From NCBI RefSeq assembly GCF_905163445.1, contig NC_053182.1, positions 5,580,001-5,644,000 on the forward strand: a stretch of DNA of 64,000 bases, read 5' to 3'. Shown here piece by piece: positions 24,035 to 35,400 of the stretch. The translations under genes and the position numbers were made by a program. The DNA is from Pararge aegeria. Lineage: Eukaryota; Arthropoda; Insecta; Lepidoptera; Nymphalidae. Below the pieces are notes generated by a model that worked only from the letters and a program-made list of their open reading frames with translations, made no database searches and was not told the DNA's origin. Within the stretch, counting starts at the first letter, position 1. Each line of letters opens with the position of its first letter.

Positions 24035-27000
24035 CTAAGACTCTTCAAAAGTTATTGTAGGTCCTTCAAACCTATGTATCGATTCATCATAATATTCCAA
24101 AGGTAAATCTTCAACAAACGGTTGTGTGGGGAAAGGAGGAGGGGTTTTCAATTTCCTTAATGGTAAAATTGTATCAAATAAATAACACATAGCACCAGTT
24201 TCCCCAGGTATTCCAACTCCCAACATCCAAAGAATATTATGCTTTGTATTCATGCGAAGAATTTGTACTCCTCTTAATGTTTTCCACCTAAAAATGAAAT
24301 AAATCCTAGTATAGGTATAACAATATTGTTAAGGATTTAGTATTCTTAGCTAATATAACAAATTGCTAATTCTTTACAATACAAATCACTGAACTGAACA
24401 TATCTATGCAGTGCTATCCTATTCTTTACACTATTTTTTTTCTATCTTGTCTTAATATGTAAAAAAAAAATACTTTTCAGTGTACCTAAGTTGTTTAAAA
24501 AAAGTAGTTACTGCTAAAATAAATAAATTAAACGTTAAAGTTTTGGTTTGTCACAACAGTGTTTTGTAAAAGATTAAACAATTATTCAGATGAGCATCTT
24601 CCATCAATTAAGATAGGTACTTATTTGTTAAGTATTTTTTAGTTTTACAATTTACCTGTTGCCCATGTGACCTGGCATCTTAGTGCCAGGCCATACTCTG
24701 GCTTTCTGACCACCGGCACCAATATTTCCTGGTCGTCTGTGAGTTTTAGTTACACCATGAGAAGCTGGCATTCCCTTAAAACCCCAACGTTTCATTACTC
24801 CTTGAAATCCACGATCAATTCTGAAATAATCAATATGTAATTTTTATAGTGTCTTAATGGAAGCAGTTGTAACCTAGTGGTTAAGACTTCTAGCTTGTGG
24901 TAGAGTCCTATCCCAGTGCAGTGTGAGCCAGCAATAATAAAATATACAGCAGTTGTTGCAACTGCTAAGAAACTACAAGGTTGCTTGTAAAACTTTAAAT
25001 AAAAGTAAAATTGCTAATTTTATCGTAGAATTTTAAAAAGTTTATCCATACTAACGTTTTGGCTCTGACATCAACATAGTCACCAACTCTAAAATGTGTA
25101 GCAAACAGTGGTGTTCCTGTGGGCATTTTGGCATGTGGTGAAATCATGAAGCGAAAAAGATGTCTTTTTGGTAACATGCCCACACTGCTGAATAACCCAC
25201 AATAGTCTTTTGTAACTGTGCTGGGGTCAATAGTCTCTGAACCAATTAAAAGACAACCAAGTTTCCGTTTTTCTCTCCAATTAAGTTTGGTAGTTTTCAT
25301 TGGCTTAAATTCTTCAGGTGGTGTATATTTAATTACATGATTGTCCACTACCTATAAAAGAAAATGTTAATCAGTATGAAGTTAACCAAAAATTGAAAAT
25401 TCATTTATTTCAAGTAGGCCTAGTTTATAAGCACTTTTGAAACGTCAAGTCAGTCTGTTTCTAGTGACTCTACTACCGGTTCGGAAGGCAGATTTCACCG
25501 AGAAGTGCCGAAAAGCAACTCAGCACATTGATGTTTTTCAACATCATGTTACAGTTTACAATCTTTTAAATTTTCGAGTTCTTGTGAGAGACGAGAGCGT
25601 AGTCTGCTTACATGCAGCTTTGTCGCTAAGTAATTCATCAATCCTATAGTAACCACGATTTATTAAATTTGTTTTAACACATTGTTTAAACTTATGCATT
25701 GGTAGGTCCAATATTATTTCCAAGGTAATTTACCTTTAAATTACCTTGGAAATAATATTTTAAAGCATTTACTCAATCTTACAAATGACTTCAGCACCTT
25801 TTGCAAACGATATGCAGATGTCACTAACTTATGTCCATTTGTAGTAAGGCGGTTTATTTCCACTTTTCGTTTATAAAGAGTTACGATTTGTCTTTCTAAA
25901 TTCTTTATTGCTATAAATATATTGTGATGCTGCCGTAAGTACACCTATTACTAAGTTTTTTACGGAGTGATTTAAGTTTATATATTGACCGTACAGCTCT
26001 TATCTGCAATATGAATATAGTTTCAATATCAGCAGCTTTGCCCCAAAATAAGATCAAGTAAGACAAACTATGAAAGTAAGCAACAAGCCTAGCTGTTTGT
26101 ACGTCAGTAATCTGGCTAAATTTTCTGACGGCATAGGCAGCCCAGCTTAGTTTTACCTGCAAGTGTATCTACATGGGTACCCCACTGAAGATTCAATCAA
26201 GCCCAGAAAAACTGTGGGATCTTAAATTTTTAGGTATTCTCCATGTATTATTATATTTTTATTAACTTTCTTTACATCTGCTAGAATAAATTCCACACAA
26301 CTAGTTCTTTTTGCATTTAAAAGTATTGTCAGTAAACCAGTGGTACACATGCAACATAGCACAGTTTACATGGTCAGTTATAATTTATATTATACACCAA
26401 AATAGAAAGGGACCCAGAATTGTGCCTTGTGGGACACCCATTGACAAAGATGACCCCTACAATTTAATATCATTTATGCATACCCTTTGGGTTTCATCAC
26501 TAAGATAAGAGGCAACCAAATTAAGTGCATAGTTATTGATATCATATTACGCTAGTTTAAGAAGCAAGGTTATTTTTATCATGACAATCAAATGCTTTGG
26601 ATAGAACACCAAAAACACCAATGGCATTCTAACGTTCCCAGGCATCATAAACATGTTTTAAACATTTAGTACCTGCATCCATAGTTCAGGCACTAAACTT
26701 AACGTTGTACCTTTAGTGAAACCTCACTGCTCCAGATGTGGTAAGTTATTTACTAGTTCATTTAATATAACTTTTAAAAGATGTTATGACAATAATGACG
26801 TCTTGTTGATTCACTCTTAGTTATTGGTTTATACTTGACAATTTGTTCATTTTAATATATATTATTCAAAACAGTTATTTGTTGGCCACAATGATCTCAT
26901 TAATCGGAGCGGTGATAGTCCAGTGGGTAGGAGCTCGACTTCACTGTTGGGGGCGGAGTTTGAATCCCAGCATGCACCTACAACTTCTCTTAATTATGTG

Positions 27001-28035
27001 CATGTTAAGTAATAACAATATCACTTGCTTTGATGGTAAACATTGTACAGAGACCTGCACTGCAAAACCTTTTGTTATAGAATGAAATAAATCAATGAGC
27101 ACTTGCTTCTGTCTAATAAAGTGATCATGTACCTGTAATAATGTTGTCTGGAATTTTTTGCCATCTTTGGACCATAGTGGATAGTTTCCTATTTTACGTG
27201 CTATCAGACCTGCCCGTCGGGTGGTTGGATCCCATTCCGCCACTTCTTGCGCTTCAACTTTTGCTAAGGGGGATTCCATAGCAATTTGCAAATTTAGTTT
27301 ATCTTGTCTTACTTCCTCTATAAAATCTCTGTTTTCTTGTGTGAGCATATCTTCACTCATCTGTAAAGAAGAGTTTAAGTTTTATTTTTGCAATATTTAC
27401 TTGTTTGTAATAATTAAGTGTTATAACAATATTAAATTACATACAACTCTCTCTTTAGGTGCATACCAATACGGTGGACGAAACTTAGGTTGAAAATGGC
27501 ACGATCTTGCTGTCACGCAGGAAACCCTAAAAGAAATATAAGTTTATTGAGTATGAATAATATAATAGGGATGATATTCCAGTGACGACGGCCGACTGGC
27601 GCAGTGGGCAGCGACCCTTCTTTCTCAGTCCAAGGCCGTGGGTTCGATTCCCACTACTGGAAAATGTTTGTGTGATGAGTTGTTTTTCAGTGGCTGGAGG
27701 TTTATATGTGTATTCTAAGTATTTATGTATATTATTTATAAAACTATTCATCAGTCATCTCAGTACCCATAACACAAGCTTTACGCTTACTTTGGGGCTA
27801 GATGGCGATGTGTGTCGTAGTAAATTTAGTTATAAAATATATTTTTTTGTATGTTGGGGGAAATGGAGTGGTTATATAGGGTTACGTACAAAACCTGTAA
27901 AACATAATGGATCTCGGGCTAATGGATATGGGCTGCACTTTCATATTCAACGAAATAACCTGGGTTAGGGTTAGGAAAAACAAACCTCATTTTGTTTAGA
28001 GCGGAACATATTAACTTCAAATTAGAATTCGACAT
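24035..28035 (-). CDS. mRpL3: mitochondrial ribosomal protein L3 (uL3m)
   Basis: Six exons on the minus strand: 28035-27986, 27526-27445, 27360-27133, 25351-25056, 24820-24656 and 24287-24035. All are GT-AG and in phase, giving 357 residues, close to animal MRPL3. The N-terminus (MSNSNLKLICSALNKMR, VSCVTARSCHF) is a plausible mitochondrial presequence. The uL3 core shows IGNYPLWSKDG, LGCLLIGSETID, FRVGDYVDVRAKT and the invariant RGFQGVMKRWGFKGMPASHG with THRRPGNIG and PGTKMPGHMGNR. It forms part of the large mitoribosomal subunit near the peptidyl-transferase centre. A SINE sits in intron 1 and a dead LINE in intron 3. The start Met is the first in frame upstream of a good donor; exon 1 is inferred from splice signals alone. 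Confidence 0.93.
25385..26830 (-). mobile_element. degenerate Jockey-like LINE, 3' part
   Basis: It lies inside mRpL3 intron 3 (between 25352 and 27132). Reading minus, an RT block GVPQGTILGPFLF is found near 26410-26450. KLSWAAYAVRKFSQITDV and ILFWGKAADIETIFILQ follow at 25980-26160, then IRAVRSIYKLKS. The 3' end contains the family tail seen on the plus strand as atttatttcaagtaggccta. Many frameshifts: a dead copy, related to 32780-33440. Confidence 0.8.
26909..27070 (+). mobile_element. tRNA-derived SINE family B
   Basis: The head gcggtgatagtccagtgggt carries an A-box-like motif, and gtttgaatcccagcatgcac contains the B-box. The body attatgtgcatgttaagtaa and aatatcacttgcttt match the family type. 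It is inside mRpL3 intron 3, 63 bp from exon 3. Confidence 0.75.
27587..27825 (+). mobile_element. tRNA-derived SINE family A
   Basis: It has gacggccgactggcgcag, the A-box region, B-box GGTTCGATTCC, the body aatgtttgtgtgatga and the tail ctttggggctagatggcgat. It sits in mRpL3 intron 1, about 60 bp from the acceptor of exon 2. Confidence 0.85.
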
Positions 28036-28616
28036 TATTTCTGTATTAATTTATCTTCTTCGGTAAAGTAATAACTAACTAAATGTAAATAATGAATTTA
28101 GAGTTCCCGATTTACGAATTTCATTTTAAATTTAGGTAATCTGTCACTTGTCAGTTGCCTCAGTTGGGTCGGAAGGCTTGTAAAAATATATCGACTTATC
28201 GATATTATTCGTTCGTTAAATCGATATTTTTTTGTGACCTTTATATACAATAGCAAATTAGTCCCCACTAGTCTTAGCCTTAAGTTTAAGCAATTAAGAA
28301 TCCATTGACTCTCGAGTGAAGCAATGCCTAATTCACTTAGACTGCACTTGGTCGGGAAAAAAACTAAGGTAAGGTATCAGTTGTTAGTCTAAGCGTCTAC
28401 TTTCACTGATATATATATTTTAAATGTCGATCGTTCTGCCCTTCATCCTAACTGTCACTTGTAAGTGGATAATCTGTGGTCGGTGCTACTGCCTGCTGCT
28501 TTTTATTTGTAAACAAACAACAACTGCTAACTGCAGACATTACTAAAGAATTTATTGATTAAGATTGCAAGAAATTCGAACCCAGCTGCGGTTAAAATCG
28601 ATAAAACAAAAATACG
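28036..28616. promoter_or_regulatory. bidirectional promoter region mRpL3 / POGLUT with DRE motif
   Basis: This 581-bp gap separates the start codons of two outward-facing genes. It contains a perfect TATCGATA at 28197-28204, a second ATCGATA at 28220-28226 and another ATCGATA near 28597. TATCGATA is the Drosophila DRE bound by DREF (and overlaps BEAF-32-type sites), typical of housekeeping and divergent insect promoters. Use in this species is inference. Confidence 0.6.
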
Positions 28617-31600
28617 ATGTCTTATTTATATATCTTAACATTCCTGTTTATTATCATATTCCACAAGTGTATAGGTTATGAAATAAAAGTTTTCGGTCCT
28701 GGATTACAGCCTGAAAAGATTGTAATGCCGGCTCGATATTTTTTCGTTAATTTTACGGCAGTTAATGAAAACTCGTAAGATAATTATAATATCTTTGGAA
28801 TATGTAACTTAAAATATTAAATTTAAATAATTACCTACTTCTACTAATATTTGCATTCATCATAATATACGTAATGTATACTTTGCAGAGATGTTGATGA
28901 TCAAGTAACTAACATGTTGCAGATATTCGCGTGATTTAGCATTAAATTTTGCAGTAGAAATTAATGGAAAATCTTTTAAAAGAGATCATTGTAGACTATG
29001 GATAAACACATTAGATAGAAAAGATGGGACTTTCATTGTTCGATATAAATTATACGAAACGTGTGACGAATTATCAATAAGCATTTATTATAAAAACAAG
29101 CACATTCAAGATTCTCCTTTTACATATAAAGGTATAAAAAAAATGCTATATACATCCATTCTACTCCAATGTTAGTTAACAAGCTTATGTTGCACTCATC
29201 CTGTTTTATTATTTACAGGTCTTATCCAGGCAGATCAATGTGACTGTCCAGAGAAAGATTTACAATCTTGGTTAAAACAGTATCAATGCCCATTATCCTA
29301 TAGTCAAATTGAAAATGATCTCAAGCCATTTGAACAGATAAATATGAAAGATCAAATATCTAAAATTATCGAGAAGTACCATAGACCCGAGAGCACAAGT
29401 TTTTGTCATTATGTTATTAAAGATAACCAGATTTATAGAGATTGTTATGGCAAGCATATTGGGTTTAATATGTTTGCAGATAATGTTTTGTTATCATTAA
29501 CTAGAAAGGTTGTAATGCCTGATATGGAAATGGTGATAAATCTGGGAGACTGGCCCTTGCTCTTTAAGGGAACTGATCCTCTACCTATTTTCTCCTGGTG
29601 TGGTAGCAGTGAAACAATAGACATTGTCATGCCCACTTATGATATTACTGAATCTGCACTAGAAAATATGGGAAGGTAAGTTAAAAATGTTTATTTAACC
29701 ATCTTTAAAAAAAAAGAGGTTATCAAATTCACATGCAAGCATGCATTATTACTAGAAATAAAGAATATTCACATTTGATAATTTTTTGGGGTTCCATACC
29801 CTTTTTTTATATTATATATGTTAGTCCATGTATTTCTCCAAATCTGTCAATAGGATTGTGATCATTCCTGGTTTATTGGCTAACTAAATGTAGTTCAACT
29901 TGAAAATTGGTTCAGTAGTTTCCTGTAAAATTTAGTACCTCATTTCTAGCAGCAGAACTTGTTAGTGTTAATATATAGTTATAATAGACTATAGTTTGAT
30001 GTATGTTCTTTGGATAATTTTCTTCTTTTCATTTCATTTATTTTCCCCAAAAAATTCTACAATAAGGATGTATTAAAATAAACTACTATAATATACTGTG
30101 CAAAAATGAAGTAGCTTTGTAAAATTCATCATGCACAGCTTTTCTGTGGTAAATCTAATAATTACAGGCAATATCACATAATAATATTTAGTATAGTGAG
30201 TGAAATGTATAAATCCAGGTTGCCAATGTAAATAAATTGAAAACAAAACAAAAAAAAAATAAAACAGCTTGAAGATCAATTCAACAAAATGATTTTAAAC
30301 ACATGATATTTTGTTTTAGAGTTACGTTAGACACCCTGTCAGTACAAGGCAATATAGAGCGCAGGTGGGAAGAAAGAGAGCCTCGAGCATTCTGGCGTGG
30401 TCGCGACTCCCGGGCAGAGAGGCTTAAACTTATTGACATAGCTCGCGCTCATCCAGACCTTTTTAATGCTTCTCTTACAAACTTCTTCTTTTTCCGCGAA
30501 AAAGAATCGCAATATGGACCAAAGTTACCACATATATCTTTTTTTAAATTCTTTGATGTAAGTCTGAATTTTAAAAATCAAAATAACAGGGGTGCCAAAT
30601 TCTGTTGTATATAAATCTCTAGACTAAATAATTTCACATGATATATCTGTATGGAAAAGATGGCACTTAATCTATCAATTAAGTTTTAGAGATTTGTATA
30701 CAACAGAAGTTGCACCACTGTCTTAGTAAACATAACTCTCATGAACTTCGACTAGTGCATTATATCTTTCCTATCTATCATATGGCAAAATTTTATTAAC
30801 TGATTGGTTCAATTTCGAATCTTGTCCGAAATTCTCGATCCGAAGTTTCACTACAATAATGGAGATATATTTTTATGTTTATTAAAATTGTTTGTTTTTA
30901 GTATAAATATCAAATAAATGTCGATGGAACAGTTGCAGCATACAGACTACCATATCTCTTGGCTGGAGGAGGATTAGTGTTAAAACAGGATTCACCATAC
31001 TATGAACATTTCTATGAACAACTACAGCCCTACGAACACTATGTACCAGTCAAGAGAGATCTTTCAGACTTGACTGATCAACTCCTCTGGGCGATAAAAC
31101 ACGATGATAAGGCAAAAAACATTGCAAAAAATGCAAGGCAATTTGCTAATGATAATTTATTACCACAACATATAATCTGCTATCATGCTGTTTTGTTTTC
31201 AGTAAGTTACCTTAATATATATTTTTTTTATGGTTAATTCCATTATCAATATTACTGATTCCAAATGACTTGTGCAAATGACGACAGGCCGCATCGCTGC
31301 ACATGAAAGTCTCTATATAACTTTCATGAGTACACTTTTGGACACTCAGTGGACACCATAAGTGGGAACTACTTATTATTATTTGAGGATTTTGCAAAGC
31401 ATAATCATTATTATGTCGACAAAAAGAAGTCCACTGTGGGACATAGGTTTCAGTATTTTGTAGGGAATACAGATTTCACGGTGTTCGGAGTCTCCCTCAG
31501 ACTTGTTTGATGTTTTCTGTCTACTACTGTACTGTTTTCGTAATTCTAGCAACTTGGGACTCCAGAATCCATTGAGGTCAGATATATATCATGCCTTGGG

Positions 31601-31775
31601 ACTTTAGCTATTGTATTACACACAATAATTCCATTGAATACCTTTTGGGTTTCAGGAGTGGAGTAAAAAAATATCTGGGAAAGTAAGTGTGAAGGAAGGA
31701 ATGACGCACGTTCCGCAAGATAAATTTGCGTGCCACTGTGGCAACAACGACAATGCTAGTCACGAGGAGCTATAA
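28617..31775 (+). CDS. POGLUT2: POGLUT2/3-type protein O-glucosyltransferase (KDEL motif-containing)
   Basis: Six exons, 28617-28774, 28923-29131, 29219-29675, 30320-30557, 30902-31201 and 31656-31775, give 493 residues (human POGLUT2, formerly KDELC1, is 502). A hydrophobic signal peptide covers residues 1-20. A filamin-like domain follows (PGLQPEKIVMPARYFFV, LDRKDGTFIVRY). The GT90/CAP10 domain shows SLTRKVVMPDMEM, NLGDWPL, FSWCGS, DIVMPTYD, WRGRDSR, INVDGTVAAYRLPYLLAGG and VLKQDSPYYEHFYEQL. The family adds O-glucose to EGF repeats of Notch-like proteins in the ER. The protein ends HEEL, a KDEL-like retrieval signal. Whether it is POGLUT2 or POGLUT3 cannot be decided; insects usually have one such gene. 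Divergent from mRpL3 and convergent with CYLD. Confidence 0.93.
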
Positions 31776-32485
31776 ATAAAGTAATAAAACTATACATCTC
31801 AACTATATATTCTCATTGTATAATTTGTATGTAGTAATGTAAGTAGGTAACGTTTTTTTGTGTTCAGTAGATATACTTTTTTAACAATATTAACTGTTGT
31901 AATATTTTAGAGTAGATTTGTTTCATACATACTATGTAATGTAGTATATACTAGAATTAAGGATATTTTTATTGGGAACAATTAGTTATACTACAATTAA
32001 TCTAATTTTTTTACGTTATTATTTATAGTACACAGAAAAATGCTTCATTTTATTTACAGAATAATTTAACATTATATAGATATTATAAGTTATTTAAAAG
32101 GAATTATAAATAAATTAATACATTAATTCAATATGTTTTCATTTTATTTCACCAGTAAAAATTATTATAAAACGTTTATCGCTAATAATCTGTCTATTAG
32201 GAATGCTATTATTAGGTAGGTCCAATAAACGTGACCTATCCTAGAAACCTAGTACAGGTCACGTTACTATGATGACTGAAGAAAATTTTTATGAATGATA
32301 AACATAAATACTTATAATATACAAATAAACTCCCACAACCTGAAAAACATTCATGTTTATCACACAAACATTTGCCAGTTGTGGGAATCGAATCCACAGC
32401 CTTGGACTCGGAAAGCAGGGTCGCTGCCCACTGCGCCAATAAGCCGTCGGTTTGTTTACATTCTTTAGGTGGTTCTGGTGTGGTG
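31776..32485. other. convergent 3' region POGLUT / CYLD
   Basis: An aataaa overlaps the POGLUT stop (31775-31780), and others follow near 32108. A minus-strand AATAAA (plus ttttattt near 32144) may serve CYLD. A SINE occupies 32264-32450, only about 36 bp beyond the CYLD stop, so it is probably transcribed in the CYLD 3' untranslated region. Confidence 0.55.
32264..32450 (-). mobile_element. SINE family A, 3'-truncated, minus
   Basis: Reading minus: ccgacggcttattggcgcag, then the B-box GGATTCGATTCCCAC, then aaatgtttgtgtgataaa and atttatgtttatcattca. The usual tail (ggggctagatggcgatg) is replaced by unrelated sequence. Confidence 0.8.
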
Positions 32486-35400
32486 CTATCGGTACATGGC
32501 TAGATCGGGACTACGGTAGAAGCACATATAGGCGTCGGCCAATAGTCGCTTGGCGGGCGCCGGAAGGTGGCGATCGAGTGGCGCTGAGTCGTGCAATGCC
32601 CGTCCGCCCTCTTCGCTAAGCCAGGCGCCGAGTTCTGCGATCTCAACGATCTCCGGAATGTTATAACCGTTGCGCTCCCCTGCAATAATACACAGTAGTA
32701 GAGATTCTTGTGACAGAGCTCGTTCGGGAAAGTTAAGTTTAACACCATAGAATTAAGAACATACAGAATCCTCTTTCAAAAATTCAAAATTCAAAATTCA
32801 TTTATTTCAAGTAGGCCTAATACAAGCACTTTTGAAACGTCAAGTCTGTCCGTGTGTAGTGACTCTACCACCGGTTCGGAAGGCAGATTCTACCGAGAAG
32901 AAGCCGGCAAGAAACTCAGCAGTTGCTCTTTTCCAACATCAATAATTTACATTTTATATTTTAACATTCATTTTTCTATCTTGTGAGAGATGAAAGCGGA
33001 GCCGGATGCTTCCAAGCAACCTTGTCATTAAGAAACTCATCAATTGTATAATAACCTCGCTGTAATAAATGTGTTTTAACACATTCTTTAAACTTATGCA
33101 TTGGTAGGTCCAAAATTACCTTAGGAATCATATTATAAAAGCGTATACTCAATCCCACAAATGACTTCTGCACCTTTCGCAGACGATATGCAGATGTCAC
33201 TAATTTATGACCATTTCTTGTAAGTCGACTGTTTATATCCACTTTTTGTTTATAAAGACTAATATGTTGTCTTACAAATACTATATTGTTATAAATGTAT
33301 TGTGAGGCTACCGTAAGTATACCAATTTCTTTAAATTTTTCACGGAGGGATTCACGTGATTTAAGTTTATATATTGACCGTACAGCTCTTTTCTGCAATA
33401 TGAATATAGTTTCAATATCAGCAGCTTTGCCCCATTTCAGCCATTATTGTATGTATTGTGTCCAAAACCGGTGAAAACGCCCCGCGCTCGTCATACTATT
33501 CCCCCTCGGAGTGTTGCTAGGTCACAATTTTTTCACAAAAAGTAATGAAAAGATTGCGCACATTATATATAAGACAAGTTAATTGGTGGTGATATTGATA
33601 ATAATAAGATTTATTGACCACAATTCTTGAAGCAACATACAGATAATTATAAAAGAACAGAGAAAAAGGAAAAAAAAACTAAGTAACTTAGTTAGTTAAC
33701 AATGAATAATTGTTAAGTTGACTTATTATTATTTTTACTTTTTGTAGAGGGCCGAAGCCGAAGAATTGTTTGGTAAGGAATATAAGGATTGAAGAAATTA
33801 TGAATTACACCATACAGCTTCTCCTGCTTTTCGCGGAGTATAGCAAATTAAGCTTAATTTTCATAATATATAATGAATTTCCGCAAAGAAACGCCTGCTT
33901 CTATCAAAAATATTTGTAAATATAAATATATATACTTTTGTATATACTCATATATATATGAATAAATACTTATATTATAAAATAAACTTATACACAATAT
34001 TATATATATATATATATGGGGTATTCCATGCCAAATCGACCACTTTTGAACCTTTAGACCCCTTTAGATTTCGCTGAATTTTTTTTATCTTTTTCTACTC
34101 GATGAAAGACGTTTTTCAGAATGTTTTAATTTTTTTTTATCTAACCTAAAAAAAGTTATGAAGCTTTCAAAAAAATGGCTCTTTTATTTTCAAATAGCCA
34201 TAAAAATTGACCTTTCGGGAAGTTATTTTTTTCTAAATTTTTGTTTTAAATTGAATTTTTTGAAAAATAAATGAAAAAAATTTAACATGATCGCTTTTAT
34301 GAAATAATCGCGTTTTTTGTATGAAATCGTTATTTTTTCGAAGTTCGGCATTATAATTTTTTATTTTTCTCAAAAAAAACTTCAATCAATTCTACAATTA
34401 TCCCCGTGTATCCCAGAGACGGCCGATATTTTTTCTATTTTTTTTTATTTAGTTGAAAAAACAACAACATTTTCAACATTTTGTTGAAAATTATTGTCCG
34501 AATTTAGCATTATAATAACTAGGATTAATGATTGATGCAGTTAACATTTAATGATTCAAAAATAATGCAACAAATAATTTATTAATTTCTTCTTTAGCGT
34601 TTAAATATTTTACAAATTCTGAATTCAGTCGAGTTAGAAAAGTTTTTAACGCACAAACAACCATTTTTAAGAAAAAAAAAAATTCTGTATTTCTGTATAA
34701 AATGGTGAAATTTTTTTTTCAACTAAATAAAAAAAATAGAAAAAAAAATCGCCCTCTCTTAGATACACGGGGATAATTGTAGAATTGATTGAAGTTTTTT
34801 ATGAATAAAAAAAAATAAATTTATAACGACGAACTTCGAAAAAATAAGGATTTTATACAAAAAACGCTATTATTTCATAGAAGCGATAACTTTTTTTTGG
34901 TTGGATAAAAAACCTTTTTTTGGGTTGGATAAAAAAATTTTAAAAAATTAAAAAAAAAAACAGCGAAGTCTAAAGGGGGCAGGTTCAAAAGTGGTCGATT
35001 TGGCATGGAATACCCCATAAACATACTGAAAATAATTAAAATAAAAATTTTCTGTAGGGATTATATTTAAGCTTATATTTAAGAAGATTATGCTGAACTA
35101 TTACCCTTTCTGTCGGCCATGGAGTCGAAGAAGCACCACGGTGCGTCTTGGCCGGCGCCTGTCTTGACGAACGCGACGTAGTGGCTGGTCTCAATGCAGA
35201 GCACAGCGAATAGCTCCATGTAGACGCGCGGCACTGGGCACGATTCCAGTATGTTTGCGTATTCCTCGCAGATTGATAGCGGGGTCGCCTAGAATTATAT
35301 AAAAAAAAATCTTTTTTAATTCTACTTGGTTGGTCCTTGACAAAAATACAACCTGTTGCTATGTATAAAATGTTAACGGGCTAACCTGTAAGGGGTATGG

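Noticed and set aside
27581..27968. 128-codon frame in mRpL3 intron 1
   Set aside because: It is a read-through of the family A SINE.
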